From assembly GCF_017696205.1 (NCBI RefSeq), contig NZ_JAAORD010000001.1, positions 620,001-684,000 of the forward strand: a DNA stretch of 64,000 nucleotides, written 5' to 3'. Positions 27,924 through 37,743 of the stretch are shown here, one piece after another. The number at the start of each line of letters is the position of its first letter. Position 1 is the stretch's first letter. The notes below the pieces were generated by a model. That model did no database searches and was not told where the DNA came from. It was given only the letters and a program-made list of their open reading frames with translations. This DNA comes from Prochlorococcus marinus XMU1402. Its GTDB lineage: Bacteria; Cyanobacteriota; Cyanobacteriia; PCC-6307; Cyanobiaceae. A program made the translations under genes and the position numbers.

Positions 27924-29561
27924 ATGAGCTTAGGTACTAACATTCTAAATAATAAAGACATACTGGATGCGGTAAATAAAAGAAGAAATTTTGCTATTAT
28001 TTCACATCCAGATGCTGGGAAAACGACTCTTACCGAGAAGCTTCTTTTGTATGGAGGTGCTATTCAACAGGCAGGAGCCGTAAAAGCTAGGGGTGATCAG
28101 AGAAAAGCTACCTCAGACTGGATGGATCTTGAGAAACAAAGAGGTATTTCTATTACTTCAACTGTATTGCAATTTGAATATGAAAGATCAGTAATCAATC
28201 TATTAGATACACCAGGACACCAAGATTTCTCCGAAGATACTTATAGAACATTAGCTGCTGCTGATAATGCAGTTATGTTAGAAGATGCTGCCAAAGGACT
28301 AGAACCTCAAACTAGAAAATTATTTGAAGTCTGCAAGATGCGAAAAATACCAATATTTACTTTCATAAATAAAATGGATAGACCAGGAAGAGAGCCATTT
28401 TCTTTACTTGATGAAATTGAATCAGAACTTGAATTAAATACTTTACCTATTAACTGGCCAATTGGGAGTGGCGAGGAATTTAGAGGGGTTATTGATAGAT
28501 TTTCGAGAGAGGTGATTTTATTTGATAAAGCCGTGAGAGGAAAACAATCGAATGAGAAAAGATTAAGTCTTGAAGATAAAGAGCTATCAAAATATGTAGA
28601 GAGAGATTTACTTGAAAACTCACTTGAAGAATTGGAGGTTCTTGATGAGGCAGGATCGAAATTTGAAAAAGAAAAAGTTTTTGATGGCTCTTTAACCCCT
28701 GTTTTTTTTGGATCTGCCATGACTAATTTTGGTGTAAGACCATTTTTAGATAGTTTTTTAAAAATGGCACAAAAACCAACTTCTAGAAATAGTAATAAAG
28801 GGGATATTGAACCTGCAAGTAATGAATTTAGTGGTTTTGTTTTTAAGCTTCAGGCAAATATGGATCCAAAGCACAGAGATAGGGTCGCTTTTATAAGAGT
28901 TTGTAGTGGCAAATTTGAAAAGGATATGTCAGTTAAACATTCCAGAACTGGGAAAACAATCAGATTATCAAGACCACAAAAAATATTTGGGCAAGATAGA
29001 GAAGTAGTTGATGATGCCTATCCTGGAGATGTTATTGGCTTGAATAATCCAGGTATGTTTTCTATTGGAGATACTCTTTATACTGGAGCTCATTTGGAAT
29101 ATGAGGGCATACCGTCCTTCAGTCCTGAAATATTCAGCTGGCTAAGAAATCCAAATCCTTCAGCATTTAAAAACTTCAGAAAGGGTGTTAATGAACTGCG
29201 CGAAGAAGGTGCTGTTCAGATTCTTTATGACTTTGATGAGAGCAAAAGAGATCCTATACTCGCCGCTGTTGGTCAATTGCAGTTGGAGGTAGTAACTCAC
29301 AGGTTAAAAAGTGAATATGGTGTAGATGCAAATCTTGAATCAATGCCATATCAATTGGCTAGATGGGTTTCTGATGGATGGCCAGCTATTGAAAAACTAG
29401 GCAGAATATTCAATTGTAAAATAGTTAAAGATTGTTGGAATAGGCCAGTTGTTCTTTTCAAAAATGAGTGGAATTTAAATCAATTTGTTGAAGATAATAA
29501 TCAATTAAAATTAAACAAAGTTGCTCCCGTTGTTAGTGGAGTCGAACCAATTGTTTTATAA
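27924..29561 (+). CDS. prfC: peptide chain release factor 3
   Basis: A 545-residue translational GTPase recycling RF1/RF2. G1 [15 protein letters not shown], switch region with [11 protein letters not shown]3 [17 protein letters not shown]4 [10 protein letters not shown], then RF3-specific domains ([59 protein letters not shown]). Full length. Confidence 0.96.
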   Translation: MSLGTNILNNKDILDAVNKRRNFAIISHPDAGKTTLTEKLLLYGGAIQQAGAVKARGDQRKATSDWMDLEKQRGISITSTVLQFEYERSVINLLDTPGHQDFSEDTYRTLAAADNAVMLEDAAKGLEPQTRKLFEVCKMRKIPIFTFINKMDRPGREPFSLLDEIESELELNTLPINWPIGSGEEFRGVIDRFSREVILFDKAVRGKQSNEKRLSLEDKELSKYVERDLLENSLEELEVLDEAGSKFEKEKVFDGSLTPVFFGSAMTNFGVRPFLDSFLKMAQKPTSRNSNKGDIEPASNEFSGFVFKLQANMDPKHRDRVAFIRVCSGKFEKDMSVKHSRTGKTIRLSRPQKIFGQDREVVDDAYPGDVIGLNNPGMFSIGDTLYTGAHLEYEGIPSFSPEIFSWLRNPNPSAFKNFRKGVNELREEGAVQILYDFDESKRDPILAAVGQLQLEVVTHRLKSEYGVDANLESMPYQLARWVSDGWPAIEKLGRIFNCKIVKDCWNRPVVLFKNEWNLNQFVEDNNQLKLNKVAPVVSGVEPIVL

Positions 29562-29612
29562 AGCCTTAATGGATTATAAAATTGGTTAATCTGTTACTAT
29601 TGGGAAAAAATT

Positions 29613-30287
29613 TTGGATTCAAACAGCAGTAAAAACAATAGCGAAAAATCACCTTATGAAATTTTAGGTGTAAAAGAAGGTGCTGCTTTTGAGGATATCC
29701 AGAAGGCTAGAGATCTCAAAGTTAAAGAGGCTGGTGAAGATTTAATTTTAAAAGCAAAAATAGAATCCTCCTTTGATCAATTGCTTATGGGCAGTTTGAA
29801 AGCTAGACAATCAGGTAATGTAAGTTATGAAGCTGTGAGTGCTTCAAAAAAAGAAAAACAAATTAATCAATTTACCAATAGTAACTTCCCGCTACTTTCT
29901 AAGATAAAAAATTTAAACAATAACTCTAAAAACTCAAGTCAGTACAGTTTGCCAAAAATATCGCCTCCCTCATTTGATAATCTCTTAATAAAAATATCTG
30001 CAGGACTACTGTTTTTGATTTTGTTATTTATTAGTCCAGATTCGAATAATAGACTTTTACTCTCTATCTCAACTCTAATACTTACCTATACACAAATTAA
30101 ATCGGGGAAAAGATTTATAGGTTCTTTAGGTTGGAGTGTTACCTTTCTCTCAATAGGATTAATATTTGGTGGATTACTTGAAACCAATTCTCTGATTCAG
30201 GAAATATCAAACAATTCTTTATCAATACAAAAAATTCAAAGTATTCCAGCCATGATTATTTTGTGGATGGGTGTTATTTTCCTATAG
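29613..30287 (+). CDS. CPP1-like (DnaJ-like) membrane protein
   Basis: A 224-residue protein. The N-terminal J-like domain SPYEILGVKEGAAFEDIQKARDLKVKEAGED lacks a proper HPD motif, and is followed by ~3-4 C-terminal membrane helices (LLIKISAGLLFLILLFISP onward). This matches the cyanobacterial/plastid CPP1-like family, whose plant member stabilises protochlorophyllide reductase. A POR-like gene is present at 0.8 kb in the window. The start is TTG at 29613. Confidence 0.8.
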   Translation: MDSNSSKNNSEKSPYEILGVKEGAAFEDIQKARDLKVKEAGEDLILKAKIESSFDQLLMGSLKARQSGNVSYEAVSASKKEKQINQFTNSNFPLLSKIKNLNNNSKNSSQYSLPKISPPSFDNLLIKISAGLLFLILLFISPDSNNRLLLSISTLILTYTQIKSGKRFIGSLGWSVTFLSIGLIFGGLLETNSLIQEISNNSLSIQKIQSIPAMIILWMGVIFL

Positions 30288-31190
30288 TTAATTTTCTATC
30301 ATCGATTTAATTTCTTGATAATTTATAAGATATTTATTCTTACAAAATTCACAAACTAATTCTGCTTTACCATCTTTCTTGAGGATATCTTCCAATTCAC
30401 TCTTATCAAGGATTTTCATTGCATTTAAACTTCTTTGTTTGGAACACTTGCATTTAAAACTAACTTCTTGTGAACGAGCTTTTTCAGATATTGATTTATC
30501 GTCAATATCGGGGAATATATTTCTTATTAATGAAAGAAGATTATCTTTTGACTGAAATAAGTCTTGGCTAAAAGAATTAATTTCTTTACATCTTTCTTCA
30601 AGTAGTGAGACTAGTAGAGGGTCAGTATCTTTTTTTGGTAGAACTTGAGCTAATAAGCCACCACTACAAATAACACTTTTATTTTGAATTTTTTCTCCAA
30701 TAAATACAGCAGAGGGAGTTTGCTCTGAATGATATAAATATGAAGCTAAGTCTTCAGCAATATTTCCATTTACTAATTCAACAGTGCTTGTAAAGGGTTC
30801 TCCAAATCCACTATCTCTAATTACATTTAAATATCCTGTACCTAATGCTTTTGTAAAATCAAAAGAATATTTATTATTACCTATTTTGACTAGGTCTAAT
30901 TCTAAATTAGGATTCCCTACATAACCCCTAACTTTTCCGTCTCTACCTGCATCAACTAGTAATCCTTTTAGAGGTCCGTCAGATCTAACTCTTAAAGTAA
31001 CTCTACCATGCATTATCTTCATCGAGCTTGCTAAAAGCAGTGAAGCACTAAATGCTCTTCCTAAGATGCAGGTGGTTAAATAAGAAAGACCGTGTCTTTT
31101 TTTTGCTTCTAAAGAAGATTCTGTGGTTAAGACCGCAACTAATCTTATTCCTCCATTTGCTGCAGTAGCCCGAACTATCCTATCCTGCAT
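30288..31190 (-). CDS. hslO: Hsp33 redox-regulated chaperone
   Basis: A 300-residue cytosolic holdase activated by oxidation. N-terminal Hsp33 fold ([58 protein letters not shown]) and the C-terminal redox switch C-x-C...C-x-x-C (FKCKCSKQR ... [11 protein letters not shown]) that binds Zn when reduced. Start ATG; overlaps the upstream ABC ATPase by 11 bases, suggesting translational coupling. Confidence 0.95.
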   Translation of the reverse strand: MQDRIVRATAANGGIRLVAVLTTESSLEAKKRHGLSYLTTCILGRAFSASLLLASSMKIMHGRVTLRVRSDGPLKGLLVDAGRDGKVRGYVGNPNLELDLVKIGNNKYSFDFTKALGTGYLNVIRDSGFGEPFTSTVELVNGNIAEDLASYLYHSEQTPSAVFIGEKIQNKSVICSGGLLAQVLPKKDTDPLLVSLLEERCKEINSFSQDLFQSKDNLLSLIRNIFPDIDDKSISEKARSQEVSFKCKCSKQRSLNAMKILDKSELEDILKKDGKAELVCEFCKNKYLINYQEIKSMIEN

Positions 31191-31827
31191 GATTTTCTTT
31201 CATAAAGTTTTTGATTTTCCCTTTTTCCAAGAATAATATCCTAGAAGGAATTCCCTCAAATAAAGCAGGTTCATGAGTAACAATAATAATTGTATTTTTA
31301 TTTTTTAAATCAAGAATTAAATTCTTCACATCATTTCTCATTGAAAAGTCTAATCCAGCAGTTGGTTCATCAAGTAAAAGAATTGAGGGTTTTCTTAGTA
31401 GTTGAACTGCTACAGCTAATCGCCTTTGTTGTCCGCCACTTAGTTGTTCTGGTGGTTGGGTCAGATTAATTTTTTTTAAACCAACTTTATTTAAGACTAT
31501 TTCTATATTTTTTTCTCTTAAAGATTCATGGCCTATTTTTAATTCTTTCCCAATGGTTGTACCTATAAAGTATCTTTCGGGAAATTGGAAAACTACTCCG
31601 CAAAACCATCTTCTTTGTCTAGAAGATAATATTTTATTCTTCCAAGTAATTTTTCCTTTTTGTGGATTTGTTAATCCGCTTATTATTTCGAGTAGTGTTG
31701 TTTTCCCTGAACCACTATTGCCGCAAATTAAGATGATTTCATTTTCATGTACTTTTAAATTTAGATTGTCTATTATTTTTCTCTCTCCAGTTTGAGGTTG
31801 ATAAGATATTTCTTTTAAATCAAGCAT
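31180..31827 (-). CDS. ABC transporter ATP-binding protein
   Basis: A 215-residue single ATPase domain: Walker [10 protein letters not shown] (~34-42), Q-loop [10 protein letters not shown], signature LSGGQQRR, Walker [14 protein letters not shown]-loop VTHEP. The FQFPE Q-loop is typical of ECF/cobalt-type (CbiO-like) ATPases. No permease is adjacent, so the substrate is unknown; it precedes hslO in an overlapping pair. Confidence 0.88.
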   Translation of the reverse strand: MLDLKEISYQPQTGERKIIDNLNLKVHENEIILICGNSGSGKTTLLEIISGLTNPQKGKITWKNKILSSRQRRWFCGVVFQFPERYFIGTTIGKELKIGHESLREKNIEIVLNKVGLKKINLTQPPEQLSGGQQRRLAVAVQLLRKPSILLLDEPTAGLDFSMRNDVKNLILDLKNKNTIIIVTHEPALFEGIPSRILFLEKGKIKNFMKENHAG

Positions 31828-31910
31828 TATTAATTAAGTTATAGCTATGAATTTTAATCTAGTAATTACTTACTTATAATAGCTATAGATCTAAAAAGCT
31901 ATTAGTAAAT

Positions 31911-32354
31911 ATGAATATTATTTTTAGAGAATTTGATCCTTTTAATTGTTGGATTTGGATGAAGTTTTCTGAGATCCCAGCTGAAGCAGAAAAGAAATAT
32001 TTAGATCAACTATTTGATAGTTGGTACACAATAGGAACTTTAGGGGGATTTAACTCCGAGAATTTACAAACTCATGAAGAAGGTTCTGATTTAAGTTGGA
32101 TGTCATATGATAATAATCAAAAAGATTCAGCTTCCCCTGCGTTAATGCATAATGTTGGCGAGATGGAATATCAAAACATTTGGGGTAGATTTTGGGTTGA
32201 TTTTGGAGGCTCAGATTCAATTTCAATAGATATCTTAATTAATTCTTTGAATGAGATATCAAATAACTATGTAAAAATTGAAGAGTTAATTATTGGGGGT
32301 GAAAATAATGATTGGGCAATTGAGGAACATGAAGATTTAGTTTTCAAAAATTAA
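31911..32354 (+). CDS. DUF3531 family protein
   Basis: A 147-residue acidic soluble protein conserved in cyanobacteria and plastids: IIFREFDPFNCWIWMKFSEIPAEAEKKYLDQLFDSWYTIGTLGGFNSEN, MHNVGEMEYQNIWGRFWVDFGGSDSISIDILINSLN. Function unknown. It begins a three-gene run with rsmE and the DUF92 gene (spacings 9 and 6 bases). Confidence 0.82.
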   Translation: MNIIFREFDPFNCWIWMKFSEIPAEAEKKYLDQLFDSWYTIGTLGGFNSENLQTHEEGSDLSWMSYDNNQKDSASPALMHNVGEMEYQNIWGRFWVDFGGSDSISIDILINSLNEISNNYVKIEELIIGGENNDWAIEEHEDLVFKN

Positions 32355-32363
32355 GTGTTTTAG

Positions 32364-33137
32364 ATGGAAGACTTAACAAGATTAGTTATTTCAAATGAAA
32401 GAATTGAAAATATTAAGTGCAATAATTTAGAACTGACCAAAGAAGAGGCTCACTATATAAATAAAGTAATGAGGATAAAGAATGGTAAAGAAATATTTAT
32501 AGCTAACGGGGAGGGTTCATTATGGAAAGCTATAAAAGTTAAGAATGATTGTTTAGAAATAATTCAATTAAAAAAACCTTACTTTTTTCAAGAACAAGAA
32601 ATTTACTTATTAGGCATAGCTGTTGTTATACCAAAAAGTGGTTTTGAGGATATTTTAAAAATGTGTACTGAAATAGGAATTGATTTTATACAGCCATTAT
32701 TTTCAGAAAGACAAGTAAACAAAAATTTAAATCTTTCTAGAAAACTTTTGAGATGGAATTCAATTATCAAAGAAGCAGTTGAGCAAAGTGAGAGATTATG
32801 GAAACCATCTATCTTAAATGGTATGGATATTATTAAATGGCTAAAAAGTAGAGATAATCAAGAAAGAGTTTCAATTTCTATAACTAGAGAAGAAACAATA
32901 TATGACTTAAATCAATGGTTAAGAAAACAACAAGAATTTGCAAATAAAAAAGGAGGTATTTTTTGGAATGTAATTGGTCCTGAAGGTGGTTGGTCCTCTA
33001 AAGAAATTGATTTTTTTAATAAAAATAATATTAACTTTGTTAAACTTTCTGACACTATCTTAAGAACTTCAACGGCTAGTATTAACGCATCATCAATTCT
33101 TAATCAGTGGAGAGTTGATTTTAAATTAAGGAAGTAG
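32364..33137 (+). CDS. rsmE: 16S rRNA (uracil-1498-N3) methyltransferase
   Basis: A 257-residue SPOUT-class enzyme. The N-terminal PUA-like part (KEEAHYINKVMRIKNGKEIFIANGEG) is followed by the knot region with KMCTEIGIDFIQPLFSERQ, IIKEAVEQSERLWKPSI, NVIGPEGGWSSKEIDFF and LRTSTASINASSILNQWR. Methylates U1498 in the 30S decoding region. Confidence 0.93.
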   Translation: MEDLTRLVISNERIENIKCNNLELTKEEAHYINKVMRIKNGKEIFIANGEGSLWKAIKVKNDCLEIIQLKKPYFFQEQEIYLLGIAVVIPKSGFEDILKMCTEIGIDFIQPLFSERQVNKNLNLSRKLLRWNSIIKEAVEQSERLWKPSILNGMDIIKWLKSRDNQERVSISITREETIYDLNQWLRKQQEFANKKGGIFWNVIGPEGGWSSKEIDFFNKNNINFVKLSDTILRTSTASINASSILNQWRVDFKLRK

Positions 33138-33143
33138 ATAAAT

Positions 33144-33881
33144 ATGGATTTAATTAGAAATCAATTTTTTATAGGATTTTGCATTAATTTTATTTTGATT
33201 TATATATTTTGCAAGATTCCTTTGATGACGAAAAGTGGTTGGATAAGTGCAGGCATTTTAGGCACAATTTTATGGGGATGTTTGTCTTGGCAGGGATGGA
33301 TGTCAGTTGTAATTTATTTATTATTTGGATCTCTCGTTACCAAAATAGGTTTTAAATTTAAAAAAGAACAAGGAATAGCTGAAAAAAGAGGAGGGAGAAG
33401 AGGTCCTGAGAATGTTTGGGGATCTGCATCTACAGGATTATTTCTTGCCATTATGACCAAATTTAATGCTGCCAACTTAGTGATGTTTAAAGTAGGTTTT
33501 GCTGCGAGTTTTGCTGCAAAGTTGGCGGATACTTTTGGCAGCGAAATTGGAAAAAGATTTGGTAAAGATACATATTTAATTACTTCACTTAAAAAGGTGG
33601 AGAGAGGAACCGAAGGAGGAATAAGTGTAGAAGGAACTTTAGCTAGTATCTTTGGATCAATATTTATGGCTTTTATAATGCTTCGTTTATCAATTATTTC
33701 TACAAAATTTCATTTTATAGTTGTTATGGTTTCTGGATTCTTGGCAACACTTTCTGAAAGCATTATTGGTGCTAAATTTCAAAACAAATATAAATTAAGC
33801 AATGAATTGGTAAATGCTATTCAGACAAGTATTGCTTCTTTTTTTGCTATCTTTGCTCTTATTTTATTTTCATATTTTTAA
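33144..33881 (+). CDS. DUF92 family membrane protein (phytyl-phosphate kinase VTE6-like)
   Basis: A 245-residue protein with ~6 membrane helices. Cyanobacterial/plant DUF92 motifs: KRGGRRGPENVWGSASTGLFLAIM, FAAKLADTFGSEIGKRFGK, GTEGGISVEGTLAS, LSESIIGAKFQNKY. The Arabidopsis member VTE6 phosphorylates phytyl-P for tocopherol and phytol salvage; the same role here is inferred. Third gene in the DUF3531-rsmE run. Confidence 0.82.
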   Translation: MDLIRNQFFIGFCINFILIYIFCKIPLMTKSGWISAGILGTILWGCLSWQGWMSVVIYLLFGSLVTKIGFKFKKEQGIAEKRGGRRGPENVWGSASTGLFLAIMTKFNAANLVMFKVGFAASFAAKLADTFGSEIGKRFGKDTYLITSLKKVERGTEGGISVEGTLASIFGSIFMAFIMLRLSIISTKFHFIVVMVSGFLATLSESIIGAKFQNKYKLSNELVNAIQTSIASFFAIFALILFSYF

Positions 33882-33901
33882 ATTTAAAAATACTTGAAAA
33901 C

Positions 33902-34546
33902 CTAGGATTCCTTCCATTTTGTAAGAATCTCCCAGCTCTTCAGTCTCTGGAAAATCCAGAAATGACCCTCGGAATTTAGATGAATTCCATCATGCGTAAT
34001 CCAATTTTTACTCCTTTTATCAGCGTACATTTCTCTAAAAGTAGGAAGAAATGGGACATTCTGATTGAGGCATACTTCCTCCATTCTCCTTTCATAAGAA
34101 TTACAAAAATCATTTGAGTACCATAAACATCCTGCGAAAGGCATCTTGCTTTCGTCAACAGGTGTCAGACCAATAACAAATACATTTGTTTGAGAGTTCA
34201 TTTCATTAATAAGTCTTTCTAATCCATATTCAAATCCATCTATATCCAATTGATGTCTTCCGTTTTTCTGACCAATTGCTGCAGTGTCGTTAAGACCAAC
34301 ATTAAGCAGGATTGCTTTAGGTTTATTTCTTCTCGTTTCTCCTCTAGATGACCATTCTTTTTCCCATCTAAATGAAACTTTTTCTATCCCATCTCCCCTT
34401 ACGCCAAGTTGATAAATTACTGGCCCATTTTGGTTGTTGCACCAATCTTTTCTAAGCCTCTCACACCATCCACCACCTTCGTTATCTCCCCATCCATAAA
34501 CTGAGCTATCTCCAATTACAACTAGCTGTTTTGGTAAACTAATCAC
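33902..34546 (-). CDS. SGNH/GDSL-family hydrolase
   Basis: A 214-residue hydrolase: VVIGDSSVYGWGDNEGGGWCERL (block I with catalytic Ser), GVRGDGIEKVSFRWE, LLNVGLNDTAAIG (block III GxND) and THDGIHLNSEGHFWIF (block V DxxH). No signal peptide. The start is GTG at 34546. Substrate unknown. Convergent with the DUF92 gene. Confidence 0.88.
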   Translation of the reverse strand: MISLPKQLVVIGDSSVYGWGDNEGGGWCERLRKDWCNNQNGPVIYQLGVRGDGIEKVSFRWEKEWSSRGETRRNKPKAILLNVGLNDTAAIGQKNGRHQLDIDGFEYGLERLINEMNSQTNVFVIGLTPVDESKMPFAGCLWYSNDFCNSYERRMEEVCLNQNVPFLPTFREMYADKRSKNWITHDGIHLNSEGHFWIFQRLKSWEILTKWKES

Positions 34547-34594
34547 TATAACCGGAAAAAAAAATTACTTGATTCAACAAATTATTCTTACAAA

Positions 34595-36097
34595 TCAAGT
34601 TAAACTATTTTTGATTTTACCATTTATTAATTCGCCAACTATTGCGATGGAGCTATAAGCTATCAAAACTATAGTAACTTCTTGCCATGCGAAGGAACTT
34701 ACTGACTCTTGCAATTGCCAACCTAGACCAACACTTCCAATAACCCCAACAATTGCAGTTTCTCTAATAATGATGTCAGATCTATAAGCGCAATATGCTA
34801 AGTAACTTTTTGCTTGTTGAGAAAATAAACCTAAAAGCCAACTAGTCTTTTTTGAGATTCCTAGAGATTTCATTGCAATGTAATTTCTCCTGTCTTGGCT
34901 ATCTAGATTTGTAAAAAGTAATTTGCTTGTAATGCCAGCGTTGTGAAGACCTAATGTTAAAGCTGCTAAAGATAAAGAAGGATTGTTAAAAGTTAATAGA
35001 ATTAGGAGTATTACAGGTGTAGGTATTAAACGTAATAAAAATGCAAAAATTTTTATAAAAATTTTAGAAGTATTGTTGTTGAAAATTCCTATTACTAATG
35101 GAGGAAAACTAATTGCGATTCCTGTTGATAAAAGACTTAAAATTATTGTTTCTAATATAAGTTTTAAGAAATCAAATAATCCTAAATCTGAGCTTGATTT
35201 AAATAGAGAACTAAAGGAATTAAAATTTTCAAAATTTTTATTAAAAATAAAATAAAGAAAAAATGAAAAAGTAAATAAAATTGTTATGAAAAAAACTGCA
35301 ATATAAAAAATAGATAGGATTTTATTTGTAGTATTAAATTTTATTTTTTTGAATATTAATCCAGAAAGAATTATCAAAATTGCTAAGGACCATAAATAAG
35401 TCCATAACTCTCTAAAATTCAAAGTTTGGAAAGATAAAAAAATACTAGTACCTATTCCTCCAATCCCAAAAAGTCCTAGAATTACTGTACTTCTTATTGA
35501 ACACTCTAATCGGTATAAACCAAAGTTTTTAAATGTATTTATTATTGGACACCATAATATAGTTAATAAAGAAGAAAATTTAGGACCATTTATTTGATTT
35601 ATATATTCAAAACTTTTGTAGTCAATAGTTTCTAATTGTTCAGCAAAAACTTTTGAATTTACAGCAATATAAGGTATACATATAGCTATTATTCCTATTG
35701 AAAAATTTATTCCATATATTTGCATTAATACTATTCCCCAAACTACTTCATGAATAGATCTAATTATTGTTAGAAAAAACCTTATTATGCGGTAGAAAAA
35801 ATTTGGAATATTAAAGATTTTATAAAAAATATTTGAGGATATTACTCCAAAAATTGCTCCAAAAATAATACTTACTAACCAACTAAAAAAACCAATTAAG
35901 ATTGTTTCATTTAATCGATTAAATACGGTAATAATAATTTCATTATCGATCTTGGGATTTAATGAAGAAATTAAGAATTCTTGGAATAATTCAAATCCTC
36001 CAAAATGAATATTGTTTATTAATTGATACCCTAGAGGTAAGCATACCAAAATTGGAAGAAAAGATAATGAGGTATAGTTTAATTTTAATTTATTCAA
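34595..36097 (-). CDS. phnE: phosphonate/phosphite ABC permease, double-domain
   Basis: A 500-residue permease containing two fused PhnE-type domains, each with an EAA-like loop: first domain ETILIGFFSWLVSIIFG ... RSIHEVVWGIVLMQIYG ... SFEYINQINGPKFSSLLTIL; second domain ETIILSLLSTGIAISFPPLVIGIF ... TLGLHNAGITSKLLFTNLD ... GLFSQQAKSYLAY. Usual PhnE is ~260 residues, so this is a tandem fusion forming a full transmembrane pore. Operon order is phnD-phnC-phnE (reading on the minus strand). Start TTG at 36097. Confidence 0.85.
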   Translation of the reverse strand: MNKLKLNYTSLSFLPILVCLPLGYQLINNIHFGGFELFQEFLISSLNPKIDNEIIITVFNRLNETILIGFFSWLVSIIFGAIFGVISSNIFYKIFNIPNFFYRIIRFFLTIIRSIHEVVWGIVLMQIYGINFSIGIIAICIPYIAVNSKVFAEQLETIDYKSFEYINQINGPKFSSLLTILWCPIINTFKNFGLYRLECSIRSTVILGLFGIGGIGTSIFLSFQTLNFRELWTYLWSLAILIILSGLIFKKIKFNTTNKILSIFYIAVFFITILFTFSFFLYFIFNKNFENFNSFSSLFKSSSDLGLFDFLKLILETIILSLLSTGIAISFPPLVIGIFNNNTSKIFIKIFAFLLRLIPTPVILLILLTFNNPSLSLAALTLGLHNAGITSKLLFTNLDSQDRRNYIAMKSLGISKKTSWLLGLFSQQAKSYLAYCAYRSDIIIRETAIVGVIGSVGLGWQLQESVSSFAWQEVTIVLIAYSSIAIVGELINGKIKNSLT

Positions 36098-36101
36098 CTA
36101 A

Positions 36102-36842
36102 TTAATATATTTTGTCTAAATGAAGCTTCTTTAAGTTAATTCTTTTAATATTGAAAAAAATTTCACCATCCCTTATTCCAATAACTTTATCGAAATCGTT
36201 CAGCAAATCTAATCTATGTAATGCAACTAATGCAGTCTTTGGCGATTTTTTTGTATTATTTTTATCTACATTTTCTAACAGCAGGTTTTTAATTGTTGTT
36301 ATCAATTTGGGATCTAAATTATTAAAAGGCTCATCAGCAAGTAATATATTTGATCCTTGAATTAATGATCTAGCTATAGCCACCCTTTGTTTTTGCCCCC
36401 CAGATAGTTTTTTGATTTTTTTGTCGTAAACAGAGTTATGAAGTCTACATAATTGCATATATTTATGCGCCTTATTAAAAGAACTTATATTTAGCAAATT
36501 TTTAAAAGCGAAATAAAAATTGTTTTCCGCTAGTAGTCCACAATTAACATTTTGTTCTGCAGAGAGATCTTCTATTAATCTTAAATCTTGCCAAATAGTT
36601 GTTATCTTACTTTTTTGCTTTCTATCTAATTCCTCGAAACTTCTATTGAATAATTTAACCTCACCTTGAGTGGGCTTGATAGTGCCATTAAGTATTGATA
36701 TAAGGGTAGTTTTCCCTGAACCACTTTTACCTAAAAGTGCAATTTTCTCACCTGAATTTATTTTTAAATTTACTTTATTTAGGATTAGATTATTTTTGTA
36801 TTTATAAGATATATTTCTTAATTCTAAGAGAGTATTATTCAT
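36102..36842 (-). CDS. phnC: phosphonate/phosphite ABC ATP-binding protein
   Basis: A 246-residue ATPase: Walker A LLGKSGSGKTT, Q-loop TIWQDLRLI, signature LSGGQKQRVAIARSL, Walker B NILLADEPFNNLD, H-loop VALHRLDLL. The gene starts inside the stop of phnD (4-base ATGA overlap) and ends 4 bases before phnE, so the three are translationally coupled. Confidence 0.88.
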   Translation of the reverse strand: MNNTLLELRNISYKYKNNLILNKVNLKINSGEKIALLGKSGSGKTTLISILNGTIKPTQGEVKLFNRSFEELDRKQKSKITTIWQDLRLIEDLSAEQNVNCGLLAENNFYFAFKNLLNISSFNKAHKYMQLCRLHNSVYDKKIKKLSGGQKQRVAIARSLIQGSNILLADEPFNNLDPKLITTIKNLLLENVDKNNTKKSPKTALVALHRLDLLNDFDKVIGIRDGEIFFNIKRINLKKLHLDKIY

Positions 36843-37732
36843 CTTATTTTATTTAATTTCCTCGCTACTTCCTCTATCTTTTTATACTGTTTTGCATCTG
36901 CATCTATAAATCTTTTTGCATTGAACATATCTAAAATCTGTTTATGTGATTTTTGATTTATATCTAAATTTAGAATTACTGATTTAAGTTCTTTTGAAAA
37001 CCCTTCCCAAAATCTATTTTCAAGATCCCCTTGAGCTACCCAATGATAGTCAACATATTCTGGGGTAATCCAAAATAATTCTAAATTACTTGTTCTTTTG
37101 GGATTATTTTTAAGATTATTTTCCCAAACTTGTTTATTTAAAGCTCCAGCATCATATGCCCCACTATTAACTAAAGCTATTGTGGCATCATGACTCCCAC
37201 TAAAACCTGCTTTCTTTCCTTTAAAGTGTATAACTTCTACTCCTGCTTGATTTAAGAAATATTCTGGCATTAGTCTTCCAGAAGTTGAGTTTTCAGAGCC
37301 AAAAGTAAATCTTAAATTTTTTAGTTTTTTAAGTCCTTTAATTTTTGAAATTGAGTTAAGTTTTAAATTTTTGTTTACTATAAAAACACTTTTAAATTCC
37401 TTATCGATATCTCTTTGAGCTATGACAATTGAACTAGGATTTTGTAATCTTGCTTGAACTCCTGATAAACCGCCAAACCAAACTAAATCTAAATCTTTAG
37501 TTCTAAATCCAGTTACTGCTGCAACATAATTAATAACAGGAATGTATTTAACTTCTACACCGAGTTGTTTGGATAATTCTCTTGAAAATAAATTAAATCT
37601 TTTGTCCAAAATATCTTGGTTTTGATCAGGTATTGCTCCAACTTTTAAAACTTTGGTATTTGAAAATACAGGTGATGAAAAAAAAGAAAATAATAAGGAT
37701 AAAAATACTAAGAAATTTTTGAAATTTAACAT
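36839..37732 (-). CDS. phnD: phosphonate/phosphite periplasmic binding protein
   Basis: A 297-residue substrate-binding protein with an N-terminal signal peptide (NFLVFLSLLFSFFSSPVFSN). The PhnD-family core is visible: LKVGAIPDQNQDILDKRFNLFSRELSKQLGVEVKYIPVINYVAAVTGFRTKDLDLVWFGGLSGVQAR, FTFGSENSTSGRLMPEYFL, HDATIALVNSGAYDAGAL. Homologous Prochlorococcus proteins bind phosphite, so phosphite is as likely as phosphonate. First gene of phnDCE. Confidence 0.9.
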   Translation of the reverse strand: MLNFKNFLVFLSLLFSFFSSPVFSNTKVLKVGAIPDQNQDILDKRFNLFSRELSKQLGVEVKYIPVINYVAAVTGFRTKDLDLVWFGGLSGVQARLQNPSSIVIAQRDIDKEFKSVFIVNKNLKLNSISKIKGLKKLKNLRFTFGSENSTSGRLMPEYFLNQAGVEVIHFKGKKAGFSGSHDATIALVNSGAYDAGALNKQVWENNLKNNPKRTSNLELFWITPEYVDYHWVAQGDLENRFWEGFSKELKSVILNLDINQKSHKQILDMFNAKRFIDADAKQYKKIEEVARKLNKIR

Positions 37733-37743
37733 TATTATTTAAA

